Origin: Flavobacterium sp.
Lineage (GTDB): Bacteria > Bacteroidota > Bacteroidia > Flavobacteriales > Flavobacteriaceae
Direction: 5' to 3'
Length of the DNA stretch: 10,376 nucleotides
Assembly: GCA_030682755.1 (NCBI GenBank)
Contig: JAUXNR010000698.1
Location: 1 to 10,376, forward strand
Both the position numbers and the translations under genes were made by a program. Shown here one piece after another: positions 1-6,290 of the stretch (position 1 is its first letter; every line of letters starts with the position of its first letter). The notes below the pieces were generated by a model. It searched no databases. It saw only the letters and a list, made by a program, of their open reading frames with translations, and was not told the DNA's origin.

Positions 1-1918
1 TTAGTGTTATTGGTGTTGTATACAAAGGTGATGTAGCCGTTGGAGTAGAACCATTTGTAGTATATCTAATTTGTTCATTTTCATTTGAAGAAGTCAATGA
101 AAGGGTTACACTATTTTGGTATCTTCCGGGGGCTACATTAAAAGTTGGTTTTGAAGTATAACCGGTAAATCCACCAGAATTCGATGCTCCAGGTGTTGCT
201 GTGCTAAAAACCTGCCATGAAGGTGAACCATCACTGCTTCTGCCATACGAATGATTGGTTTGAGTGACAAACATTTCATGTGATTCGAGAATTACACCAT
301 TTGGATCAGCCAAAACAATTTGATCGGGCCTTAATTGTGTCAAATTAAAATTAGCATACAAAACACTTCCAGATGATACATCTCTTTTGGTACAATAAAC
401 TAAAATACGACTATTAGGTGGGATTATTCCGTTTTGAATTTGCCACATGGTTGGATTGTTTGCATTGTTACTCAAATGATAACCAGCTAAATTAAAATAG
501 GTGTCAGGATTAGCATTATAAAGTTCAATCCAGTCTTCGGTTCTTCCATAGCTATCTACAAAATTTCTATTTGAAGCCGAATATTCATTAATAAATATTG
601 GGCCATTTCCAAATTCAATAGTACCATAAGTAACACTTACTTCTCTTCTGTTAACAAAGTTGAATGTAGCATTGCAACCAGAACCACCCCAATTTCTGGA
701 AAAATTAAAATTAAAATTAATTGCTCCATCTGATACTCCATTTGCAATAGCACTATTGTTAATAGTATAAGTGTAAGTTCCGGCAGAATCTCCAACTCCA
801 TTAAGAACAGCAGTTTGTCCATTTGGACCGGAAACATAACTTTGCTGATCAGACATCCATGCCTGAGTACCACTAGTAGCCACAAAATCATAATTGATAT
901 CAGAAAATAAGATGGTTTGTCCAACAGGGACTGACACTTGTAAAGTACTTTGTTGATAGTTTGGAAGAAAACAAGAATTAATTACATCGTTGTTTTCGAT
1001 TGAAATTAATGGATCAATGGTTATGGGATAGATTCGTTCGTCATCGTTTAAATATGCTCCATTAATAATTGTTTTTATTTTATAACTTTTTTTGTCAAGT
1101 TGAACAACTTCATAATATGCTTCTTCCGGTCTGAATGTATGTTTGAATTTTTTATGTAATGGTTTTGCGTCAGAAACAATTGGATTATGAAAGCTAAATT
1201 TAGTTTCACCCTTTTCGTTAATTATATTTAATCGGTTTGCTTTTAGTTGCTGATTAAACTCTTGGTTAATAGAGAAACCATCGGGCAATTCAATAATTTC
1301 TTCAATTACTAAATATTTAAATTCAGTAGGTAAAGCATTTTTATTTTTTATGATGTAATCACTTTTTACGGCTTGATTGTATAAAGTAAGTTTTTTGTCA
1401 GTGTTTTCTATATAGTTATTAAAGTTTAAAATTTCAGAAGATGAAATTGTTGGTAGTATTGTTTTGCTTTCTATTTTTTTAATTAAACTTTTATTTTCAT
1501 CTAAAAACAAAAACTTTACTTGGTTTTTAAATCTAATTTCCTGCTCCTCATTAAAAATGGAAAAAGCATGAGTGTTTTTATCAAACTGAATGTGAGGATT
1601 GTTCGACGGAAAAATCAACTTGTTATTGTTCTCAGTAATTTTTTGGTCAATAGTTAACCAAAAATTATTATTAGATTTGTAATGAATAGGTGTAGAGGAT
1701 TGAATTGTTGTTCTTGTTTTATTTTTATTTAAAACAGTTTTAGTGTGTTTCGTTCGAAGATGGACTAATTCATAATCTACTTGTTGAGAATTATTTTGTA
1801 AAATTGTTTTTTCTAATTCAGGATGACTTAAATGGGTTTCTGGAATTTGGCTATATTTTTGAGAAAAACTATTATTATAAAATAAAACAAAAAGGGTTAA
1901 TAACACAATTTTCTTCAT
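1..1918 (-). CDS. Secreted lamin-tail-domain protein with chitobiase-type C-terminal repeat, 3' end outside the window
   Basis: I translated this frame by hand from the ATG at 1918-1916. It stays open for 639 codons to the left edge, so the C-terminus is missing. Residues 1-19 are a Sec signal peptide (MKKIVLLTLFVLF..., cut after SFS), so the protein is exported. Residues 20-300 match nothing I recognise and end in YPITIDP (about 298-304), a motif I associate with large secreted Bacteroidota proteins. Residues 305-435 are Gly/Asn/Ser/Thr-rich and probably beta-sandwich. Residues 441-578 look like a lamin-tail domain: INEYSASN, then EDWIELYN, ending ATPGASN. From about 588 a chitobiase/hexosaminidase C-terminal-like beta domain begins, with IRYTTNGSTPT and SPLYTTPI. 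This order is common in cell-surface proteins that end in a type IX secretion signal or a CotH kinase domain, but neither can be seen here. The role is probably adhesion or extracellular binding. The existence of the gene is certain; its function is inferred. Confidence 0.93.
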   Translation of the reverse strand, partial: MKKIVLLTLFVLFYNNSFSQKYSQIPETHLSHPELEKTILQNNSQQVDYELVHLRTKHTKTVLNKNKTRTTIQSSTPIHYKSNNNFWLTIDQKITENNNKLIFPSNNPHIQFDKNTHAFSIFNEEQEIRFKNQVKFLFLDENKSLIKKIESKTILPTISSSEILNFNNYIENTDKKLTLYNQAVKSDYIIKNKNALPTEFKYLVIEEIIELPDGFSINQEFNQQLKANRLNIINEKGETKFSFHNPIVSDAKPLHKKFKHTFRPEEAYYEVVQLDKKSYKIKTIINGAYLNDDERIYPITIDPLISIENNDVINSCFLPNYQQSTLQVSVPVGQTILFSDINYDFVATSGTQAWMSDQQSYVSGPNGQTAVLNGVGDSAGTYTYTINNSAIANGVSDGAINFNFNFSRNWGGSGCNATFNFVNRREVSVTYGTIEFGNGPIFINEYSASNRNFVDSYGRTEDWIELYNANPDTYFNLAGYHLSNNANNPTMWQIQNGIIPPNSRILVYCTKRDVSSGSVLYANFNLTQLRPDQIVLADPNGVILESHEMFVTQTNHSYGRSSDGSPSWQVFSTATPGASNSGGFTGYTSKPTFNVAPGRYQNSVTLSLTSSNENEQIRYTTNGSTPTATSPLYTTPITL

Positions 1919-1939
1919 AGATTTTTTTTTAGTGAAATT

Positions 1940-1970
1940 CAAATTTAAACTTTATTTTACTGATTTTCAA
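1940..1970 (-). promoter_or_regulatory. Bacteroidota-type promoter of the lamin-tail gene
   Basis: Read on the minus strand there is TTTG (TTG at 1970-1968), 20 bases, then TAAATTTG (1947-1940). This is a full match to TTG-N17-23-TAnnTTTG. The predicted start lies about 17 bases before the ATG at 1918. The -33 TTG overlaps the U-tract of the upstream terminator. Confidence 0.55.
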
Positions 1971-2003
1971 AAAAAAATCCTCAATTAAAAAAATTGAGGA
2001 TTT
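1969..2003 (-). terminator. Rho-independent terminator after the nucleoid-associated protein gene
   Basis: This is a 12-bp perfect stem (AAATCCTCAATT at 1975-1986 with AATTGAGGATTT at 1992-2003) and a 5-base loop. Read on the minus strand the stem is followed by a run of nine Ts (1977-1969). It lies 48 bases past the stop codon of the gene ending at 2051, which is the gene it would terminate. Confidence 0.8.
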
Positions 2004-2026
2004 GGAATATGAATATTTTATATCAG

Positions 2027-2054
2027 GTACGGACAAGTCGCAATTTGTCCCTAC
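2027..2054. repeat. REP-like palindrome overlapping the end of the nucleoid-associated protein gene
   Basis: An imperfect palindrome runs GTAC-GGACAA ... TTTGTCC-CTAC. GGACAA (2031-2036) pairs with TTGTCC (2045-2050), a G-T and a T-A pair extend the stem inward, the loop is CGCA, and GTA/TAC pair outside a C-C mismatch. This GTA(G)GGAC...GTCC(C)TAC form resembles short intergenic palindromes that occur in many copies in Bacteroidota genomes. Copy number cannot be judged from this window, since I see only one. It overlaps the TAG stop at 2053-2051. Confidence 0.45.
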
Positions 2055-3109
2055 GATTTTTGCTCTTTATTAAAATAAACCAAATAATAATACATTTGTT
2101 TTTCTTCGTCCCAGCCTTTTTCTACAAATTTTTCGGCACTTTCAGGATTGATGAAATCCAATTTAATTTGAATGTTGGTGTCCAAATTAATCACGTTTTT
2201 AATTTTCTTTCTCGCATCAGAAACAGCAGCATTGGCAATCGGAAAATTGGTCACATCTTCAATGCTGTATTTTTCGCCTTTATCTACTTTATAGCTTTTA
2301 AATTCCGGAATTAAGTCCGGATTATCCATGACTTCATTCAAAAAATTGGTTTCTTCAAATTCGTCGTTCTTTGCAAAATAATTTACCGAACGATTCATAA
2401 ACATCACTTCTTGTTTTTTGTCTTCAGCAGGAAAAACAACGTCTTTGGCAAAATCCTGACAGAATTTCAAGTATTTTTTGGTAATGAAATTTTCATCTTG
2501 AAAAGCATCTACACTCAAGAAATGTTCTAACCAATAACGAGCATCGTAGCGATTGCTGTCAACCGTTAGAATTTTATAACCTTCGTCTTTTTTGTAATTA
2601 AAAATTAAACAACCTTTATCTAGTTTGTTCAAATTGATGCCGTGTTGAAGCAACATTTCTAAATTTGTTCCTTTTTCTTCAAATTGTAAAAAGTCGGATT
2701 GCAATTCACTTTTAAAAACACCTATTGCATCAACTTGATTGTTATCAATGGTCAAATGTGTAAAATGAACCACATAAACCTCACCGTTTTTAATGTGTGG
2801 ATGGTTAGACTGTTCAAACAAATGTTTGGTAATTTTCTTTGAAACATCGTGAATGGTTGAAGGATTATCAAATACCTCTGAAGCCAATTTGAACATATCG
2901 TTATATTCCAAATCTACTTCATGAGCAAACTGATAATAGTTTTCTTCTTTCTCACGAAATGATTTTAAGAAAAACTCTTTCAATAACGGCGTGATTTCGT
3001 CATTGGTTTGATATGGGGTTTCAGATAAAAAAATAGCTTCGTTACGGCTTTTGTTTCCAACTCTGTGGATGGAAAGAGATTCGATGTGGGCGTTGAAAAG
3101 GTTTATCAT
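2051..3109 (-). CDS. Nucleoid-associated protein, NdpA/YejK family
   Basis: This 352-residue soluble protein has no signal peptide or membrane segment and belongs to the 37-kDa nucleoid-associated protein family (NdpA; YejK in E. coli, about 335 residues). Members bind the nucleoid; their exact role is not settled. Family-like features are the N-terminus INLFNAHIESLSIHRVGNK, the conserved YVVHFTH segment near residue 115, GCLIFNYKKDEGYKIL near 166-181, and the RYDARYWLEHFL segment near 187. The ATG at 3109 is the first possible start and gives the usual family N-terminus. Only 38 bases separate it from the S23-family gene upstream, and they consist of octamer repeats with no visible ribosome-binding site, so it is probably read from a transcript that begins upstream. 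A strong terminator follows at 1969-2003. The stop codon lies within a REP-like palindrome. Family assignment is confident. Confidence 0.88.
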   Translation of the reverse strand: MINLFNAHIESLSIHRVGNKSRNEAIFLSETPYQTNDEITPLLKEFFLKSFREKEENYYQFAHEVDLEYNDMFKLASEVFDNPSTIHDVSKKITKHLFEQSNHPHIKNGEVYVVHFTHLTIDNNQVDAIGVFKSELQSDFLQFEEKGTNLEMLLQHGINLNKLDKGCLIFNYKKDEGYKILTVDSNRYDARYWLEHFLSVDAFQDENFITKKYLKFCQDFAKDVVFPAEDKKQEVMFMNRSVNYFAKNDEFEETNFLNEVMDNPDLIPEFKSYKVDKGEKYSIEDVTNFPIANAAVSDARKKIKNVINLDTNIQIKLDFINPESAEKFVEKGWDEEKQMYYYLVYFNKEQKS

Positions 3110-3149
3110 AAGGTTCTGAGGTGCTAAGGCACTTAGGTTCTAAGGTTTT
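3110..3149 (+). repeat. Left octamer array flanking the S23-family gene
   Basis: Five consecutive 8-base units are read on the plus strand: AAGGTTCT, GAGGTGCT, AAGGCACT, TAGGTTCT, AAGGTTTT. The consensus is RAGGNNCT. The first 24 bases (3110-3133) are a perfect inverted copy of 3575-3598. The array begins at the base next to the ATG of the nucleoid-associated protein gene, and its last two bases fall in the TAA stop of the S23-family gene. Confidence 0.85.
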
Positions 3150-3507
3150 ATTTTCGATCTTTAATTTTGTTAATGAATGAAACTAACATTCTTTCTAATT
3201 CTCTAGAATCTTCATAAAGAATTTTAAAATTATTTTCATTTAAATAGTCAATGTTTTTTGCAATTTCAATTTGAGTTTGCATTTCAAATAAAGAACTCAA
3301 GGAGATGTGAAGGAATTTTAAATAATCATTTTTTCCATGTCTGCCATATCCTTCAGCTATATTACTAGGAATTGAAACGGAGCTTCTTCTTATTTGTGAA
3401 GTTAATCCAAACTGTTCATCTTTTGGAAATGATTTTGTGGATTTGTAAATATCGGTAACTAAGTTCATGGCTTTTTGCCAAATCAAAAGGTCTTTAAATG
3501 TGCTCAT
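3148..3507 (-). CDS. Four-helix-bundle protein, S23/23S rRNA-intervening-sequence family
   Basis: This 119-residue, all-helical, cytosolic protein belongs to the family first found inside 23S rRNA intervening sequences and structurally related to the Avd accessory protein of diversity-generating retroelements. Its molecular role is unknown; relatives form pentameric barrels thought to bind nucleic acid. Family motifs are FKDLLIWQKAM (4-14), the basic QIRRSSVSIPSNIAEG (38-53), and FLHISLSSLFEMQTQIEIA (65-83). I chose the ATG at 3507 because it gives the family N-terminus; an in-frame extension to 3561 adds 18 unrelated residues and would run across the likely promoter. The gene is unconnected with any rRNA here and instead sits between two inverted octamer arrays that separate two otherwise closely packed genes. 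Identity is confident; biological role is not known. Confidence 0.9.
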   Translation of the reverse strand: MSTFKDLLIWQKAMNLVTDIYKSTKSFPKDEQFGLTSQIRRSSVSIPSNIAEGYGRHGKNDYLKFLHISLSSLFEMQTQIEIAKNIDYLNENNFKILYEDSRELERMLVSFINKIKDRK

Positions 3508-3538
3508 AATAAAAATTGTATGGTTTATAATTGAATTA

Positions 3539-3568
3539 CAAATAAACACAATTTTCAGCAAAATTCAA
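3539..3568 (-). promoter_or_regulatory. Likely promoter of the S23-family gene
   Basis: On the minus strand, TTG (3568-3566) is followed after 19 bases by TTTATTTG (3546-3539). This differs from TAnnTTTG at one position. The -33 TTG straddles the inner edge of the right octamer array, so the repeat end itself supplies part of the promoter. The predicted leader before the ATG at 3507 is about 25 bases. Confidence 0.4.
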
Positions 3569-3606
3569 AACCTTAGTGCCTTAGCACCTCAGAACCTTAG
3601 CACCTC
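3567..3606 (-). repeat. Right octamer array flanking the S23-family gene
   Basis: Read on the minus strand, five 8-base units follow one another: GAGGTGCT, AAGGTTCT, GAGGTGCT, AAGGCACT, AAGGTTTT. Units 2-4 are identical to units 1-3 of the left array, in inverted orientation. The array ends 4 bases past the stop codon (3613-3611) of the pRiA4b-like gene. Confidence 0.85.
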
Positions 3607-3610
3607 AAAG

Positions 3611-4153
3611 TTAATTCCAATTCTCCTCAAACCCAAAATCTTCAAACGAATCATCTCCACCTTCAAACATATCCAAATCATCTTCGTCTAAATCATCTTC
3701 AAATTCAGAGAATAAGGAATCGTCATCAGCTTCAAAAGTTGGGTCGTTGGCACCAATTGGCATTAATCCGTGCGAGAATAAAAGTTCTGGATACGTGGCA
3801 CCTGCTTGTTTTTCTTCAATGGCGGCCAATTCTACTAAGAAGGTCCACATGTTTAGAAAATCATACACATAAATAATTTTGGTTTGCTTTTCATAAAGCA
3901 TGTCTTCCAGAGATAAATCGCTCATGATTCTCATTTCACCGGGTTCATCACCTGTATCAAAAAGCGGAATTTCATCTTCCTGATTCCAGTTGTCATCACA
4001 GGTGTAAAACGAAGCCATTTCACTACCATCAAAGCCAAAAGCATTCACAATGGCATTGTGTAAATCTTCTAAAGTATCAGTGTTTTCAATGGCTAAATCT
4101 CTAAAAACATCTTCTTCGTTGTCGAGTATTACTCGTAATTTGTAAATCATCAT
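3611..4153 (-). CDS. Plasmid pRiA4b ORF-3-like family protein
   Basis: This 180-residue soluble protein resembles the pRiA4b ORF-3-like family, which automated annotation sometimes labels 'IS1096 passenger TnpR family'; no resolvase motif is visible, so that label should not be taken as function. The family fold covers about residues 2-135: YKLRVILDNEEDVFRDL, then the TLEDLHNAIVNAFGFD helix, then TKIIYVYDFLNMWTFLVEL, where the YDFxxxW pattern is characteristic. Residues 140-180 form a very acidic tail, over half Asp and Glu. Two adjacent ATG codons (4153 and 4150) could start translation; the second gives the more usual family N-terminus. The gene is divergent from the cytochrome operon and its stop lies 4 bases from an octamer array. 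No biochemical function is established. Confidence 0.82.
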   Translation of the reverse strand: MMIYKLRVILDNEEDVFRDLAIENTDTLEDLHNAIVNAFGFDGSEMASFYTCDDNWNQEDEIPLFDTGDEPGEMRIMSDLSLEDMLYEKQTKIIYVYDFLNMWTFLVELAAIEEKQAGATYPELLFSHGLMPIGANDPTFEADDDSLFSEFEDDLDEDDLDMFEGGDDSFEDFGFEENWN

Positions 4154-4173
4154 CGTTGCATTTTTACGGAAGG

Positions 4174-4181
4174 CAAAAGTA
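4174..4181 (-). promoter_or_regulatory. Candidate -7 element upstream of the pRiA4b-like gene
   Basis: TACTTTTG is read on the minus strand 20 bases before the ATG at 4153, a full match to TAnnTTTG. No TTG lies 17-23 bases upstream, so this is a partial promoter call only. Confidence 0.35.
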
Positions 4182-4272
4182 ACGATTATTTACGATTTGT
4201 GATTGAGGATTTTAGAATTGTTTATAAGATTATTTTTTTTAAATAATGTTTGAATAACATTTAAATTCATGG

Positions 4273-4316
4273 GTAACATTGGTTACATAAAAAAAATAAT
4301 TTATAATTTACTTTTG
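4273..4316 (+). promoter_or_regulatory. Activator-type promoter of the cytochrome operon (GTAAC-N4-GTTAC dyad plus -7 box)
   Basis: The dyad GTAAC (4273-4277), ATTG, GTTAC (4282-4286) is followed after 22 bases by TACTTTTG (4309-4316), a perfect Bacteroidota -7 element, and the ATG lies 17 bases beyond. No TTG is present at the expected -33 position. The dyad is centred about 36 bases before the end of the -7 box, which puts it near -41.5, the place of a class II activator. The same dyad, spacing and -7 box occur at 9738-9781. The 5-N4-5 arm geometry is that of FNR-type regulators; which regulator binds is not known. Confidence 0.6.
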
Positions 4317-4333
4317 ATAATTATTTTTAAAAT

Positions 4334-5320
4334 ATGAAAAAGATTATCATTCTATTTGTTGTGTTTTTCTTTTTTTCCTGTCAAAAAAAAGCGGGACTAC
4401 TTGAAATTCCAAAAGATTTGACGCAATCAGAAGCTGAAGAAGCCCAGCAACTCATGGCAACCCATTGTTATATCTGTCACAGTCCAACTGCTTCTGAATC
4501 AGAAGGTCGAATTGCTCCACCAATGGTTGCCATTAAAGCTCGCTACTTGATGGATATTACTACTAAGGAAGAATTTGTTTCACACATTACACAATTTGTA
4601 GAAAATCCTACAGAAGAAAATGCCATCATGTATGGAGCGGTTGACCGATTTAATGTTATGCCCAAACAAGTTTTTCCTGATGGAGTAGTTGAAAAAATTG
4701 CCAGCTTTATGTACGATTATCAAATAGAAGAACCTTCTTGGTTTAAAGAACATTGGGAAACCAGTGGCAACGGACAGGGAAGAAAAAAGGAAAAAGACGA
4801 GTGGATTCAACCTGGTAAAAAATTAATAGTTGCGGAACTACCAAAAACCTACGAAGAAATTGGATTAGAATATGCTTTGGGAACGAAAGCTGTTTTAGGT
4901 AAAAACTTAATGGGAGCTATTCAATCCAAAGGTACGATGCATGCCTTAGATTTTTGTAATATCCAGGCCATTCCCTTAACAGATAGCATGGCAACACATT
5001 ATCAGGCAATGATTAAACGCGTTTCCGATAAAAACAGAAACCCGAACAATAAAGCAAGTGCTGAAGAATTGAATTATATCAAACAATTCAAAGCAGATGC
5101 AGTGGCAAAAAGAGAATCGAAACCTGTTGTAATTGCGAAAGGAAATAAAGTGCAATTTTATTACCCTATACAAACCAATACAATGTGTTTACAATGCCAT
5201 GGAAAAAAAATAAAACCGGATGTGCAACAACAAATTTTAAAACTATATCCGAATGATTTAGCAGTAGGTTATGATGAAAATGAAGTACGAGGAATATGGA
5301 GTATTACTTTTGAAAAGTAA
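4334..5320 (+). CDS. Lipoprotein fusing c-type cytochrome and DUF3365 (Tll0287-like) heme domain
   Basis: This 328-residue periplasmic or outer-membrane-facing lipoprotein has a hydrophobic signal at 1-15 and lipobox FFSC with Cys16. Residues about 30-130 are a class I cytochrome c domain with the heme-attachment site CYICH (45-49) and a likely axial Met in NVMP (109). Residues about 160-328 resemble DUF3365, a PAS-like heme domain known from the cyanobacterial protein Tll0287: the conserved VSDKNRNPNN stretch (230-239) and a second heme site CLQCH (285-289). Both hemes would be attached covalently. Such two-heme proteins are proposed redox sensors or electron carriers; the partner is unknown. 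It is the first gene of a four-gene operon with metal-binding and membrane proteins, and its promoter carries a probable activator site. Domain calls are strong, the physiological role is inferred. Confidence 0.88.
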   Translation: MKKIIILFVVFFFFSCQKKAGLLEIPKDLTQSEAEEAQQLMATHCYICHSPTASESEGRIAPPMVAIKARYLMDITTKEEFVSHITQFVENPTEENAIMYGAVDRFNVMPKQVFPDGVVEKIASFMYDYQIEEPSWFKEHWETSGNGQGRKKEKDEWIQPGKKLIVAELPKTYEEIGLEYALGTKAVLGKNLMGAIQSKGTMHALDFCNIQAIPLTDSMATHYQAMIKRVSDKNRNPNNKASAEELNYIKQFKADAVAKRESKPVVIAKGNKVQFYYPIQTNTMCLQCHGKKIKPDVQQQILKLYPNDLAVGYDENEVRGIWSITFEK

Positions 5321-5356
5321 TAAACGAGAATAAAATAATACAAAAATTTAAAAAAA

Positions 5357-5617
5357 ATGAAACAGGAATTTGAAGTTGAAAATATTAAGTGTGGTGGCTG
5401 TATGAATAGTATTAAAACAGCATTATTAAAAATTGAAAAAGTGGATGAAGTTGAAATTAATAAAGAAATTGACACCATTTATGTAACAGGTTCTGTCGAT
5501 AAAACCTTAATCATCTCAAAATTAAATGAATTGGGTTATCCCGAAAAAGGAAATAATTCAATTGTAAAAAAAGCAAAATCATTCGTTAACTGTGCAATCG
5601 GAAAAATCAATGAATAA
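5357..5617 (+). CDS. Small heavy-metal-associated (HMA) domain protein
   Basis: This 86-residue cytosolic protein has one ferredoxin-like HMA fold at 1-65. The metal-binding loop is IKCGGC (Cys12, Cys15), the CxxC pair that binds Cu(I), Hg(II) or similar soft metals in CopZ, MerP and P-type ATPase domains. The GYPEKG segment (55-60) is the usual end of the fold. A C-terminal tail, KSFVNCAIGKINE, adds a third cysteine (Cys78). This is typical of flavobacterial versions, to my recollection, and absent from classical CopZ. It lies 36 bases after the cytochrome gene, with no promoter visible between, and its end overlaps the next gene by 8 bases, so it is translated from the operon. The metal is not certain; copper is most likely given the neighbours. 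Confidence 0.87.
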   Translation: MKQEFEVENIKCGGCMNSIKTALLKIEKVDEVEINKEIDTIYVTGSVDKTLIISKLNELGYPEKGNNSIVKKAKSFVNCAIGKINE

Positions 5618-5825
5618 GAAATCTATTTTAGTAACCGCTTTTGGTGTTGTAATTGGATTAGTAGCAGGTTATGCGTACTATTATTTTGTTGGGTGTAATT
5701 CCGGCACTTGTGCCATTACATCCAAGCCATTAAACAGTACATTATACGGTGGTTTAATGGGTGGTTTATTGTTTAATTTGTTAGTAACTTCACCCAAGAA
5801 AAAAGAAAACAATGAAAAAGAGTAG
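5610..5825 (+). CDS. DUF6132 family small membrane protein
   Basis: This 71-residue inner-membrane protein has two predicted helices (about 6-27 and 44-61) joined by a loop with GCNSGTCAITSKP (28-40). That loop, with Cys29 and Cys34 followed by ITSxP, is the family signature. The paired cysteines could form a disulfide or bind a metal. A basic/acidic tail (KKKENNEKE) ends the protein. I chose the ATG at 5610, which overlaps the stop of the HMA gene (ATGAATAA) and gives the usual family start NKKSI; an in-frame GTG at 5592 would add six residues but is less likely. The gene in turn overlaps the next one by 14 bases. The family has no proven function; it is often found near rhodanese, thioredoxin and metal genes, which suggests thiol or metal chemistry. 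Confidence 0.82.
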   Translation: MNKKSILVTAFGVVIGLVAGYAYYYFVGCNSGTCAITSKPLNSTLYGGLMGGLLFNLLVTSPKKKENNEKE

Positions 5826-6261
5826 TAGAGATTACATTTTTGTTGTTATTCAATTTCTTCTTTTTGGAGCTTATTCACTTGATTTATTTTTTCCTTTAGC
5901 CATTCCAAAATACATGGCCACTTTAGGAATAGTAATAGCAATTATAGGAGCAACGATAGCAGTTTTAACTGTTTTTGAATTGAAAACCAACTTAACTGTT
6001 TTTCCAACACCAACCGAAAAAGCAGTTCTATTAACAAACGGATTTTTCCGTTTTAGTCGTCATCCCATTTATAGTGGAATTTTAATGTTTGTTTTTGGAT
6101 TTGCCTTTTATAATTATTCTACTTATAAACTTCTGATAAGTGTTTTTTTATTGTTTTGGTTTTACCTAAAATCAATTTACGAGGAAGAACAACTTTCGCA
6201 AAAATTCAAAGAATATAAAGCGTATAAAGAAAAGGTTGGAAGGTTTTTTCCAAAGATATAA
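5812..6261 (+). CDS. ICMT-like membrane methyltransferase (isoprenylcysteine carboxyl methyltransferase / PEMT family)
   Basis: This 149-residue integral membrane protein has helices at about 8-27, 36-56, 88-100 and 104-121. The family's SAM-binding signature is present: NGFFRFSRHPIYSG (76-89), with R83, H84, P85 and Y87, then EEE (124-126) near the C-terminus and the KAYKEKVGRFFP tail. Eukaryotic ICMT methylates prenylated cysteine; bacterial relatives use unknown lipid or thiol substrates, so a named reaction is not justified. Start ATG 5812 overlaps the DUF6132 stop by 14 bases, showing translational coupling. It is the last gene of the operon; only 29 bases separate its stop from the convergent barrel gene, and no good terminator is seen there. 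Similar genes accompany copper or redox operons in Bacteroidota, which would fit here. Confidence 0.85.
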   Translation: MKKSSRDYIFVVIQFLLFGAYSLDLFFPLAIPKYMATLGIVIAIIGATIAVLTVFELKTNLTVFPTPTEKAVLLTNGFFRFSRHPIYSGILMFVFGFAFYNYSTYKLLISVFLLFWFYLKSIYEEEQLSQKFKEYKAYKEKVGRFFPKI

Positions 6262-6290
6262 TAACCTTAAGACTTTTGCTTAAAGATATC

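Larger units (their letters stand above)
3110..3606. mobile_element. Putative small cassette: S23-family gene between inverted octamer arrays
   Basis: The 497-base unit has symmetric ends: two 40-base arrays of five octamers in opposite orientation, both with AAGGTTTT on the inner side and GAGGTGCT/AAGGTTCT units outward. It contains one gene and a likely promoter. There is no transposase and no clear target-site duplication. Outside the unit only 4 bases (3607-3610) remain between the flanking genes. That the unit moves is inferred from this layout; the inverted arrays themselves are directly visible. Confidence 0.4.

Noticed and set aside
637..924. A second minus-strand open frame inside the lamin-tail gene, which might indicate a frameshift
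   Set aside because: The main frame reads through without interruption from 1918 to the edge and carries all domain motifs; the other frame has low-complexity hydrophobic sequence only.
3508..3561. An 18-residue N-terminal extension of the S23-family gene
   Set aside because: The extension is unlike the family, overlaps the predicted promoter elements, and the ATG at 3507 gives the conserved N-terminus.
3110..3606. Short regularly repeated units that could suggest a CRISPR array
   Set aside because: The units are 8 bases long, directly adjacent, with no spacers, and the two arrays are inverted relative to each other.
3611..4153. Reading the pRiA4b-like gene as a resolvase or IS passenger gene
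   Set aside because: There is no Ser-recombinase motif, no terminal inverted repeats and no transposase; the label is an annotation habit rather than evidence.
4245..4261. AATGTT-TGAAT-AACATT inverted repeat upstream of the cytochrome promoter
   Set aside because: A 6-bp AT-rich dyad is expected by chance in this composition, and no second copy is found in the other intergenic regions.
5592..5609. A GTG start six codons upstream for the DUF6132 gene
   Set aside because: The ATG at 5610 matches the family start and overlaps the previous stop codon in the manner of coupled genes.
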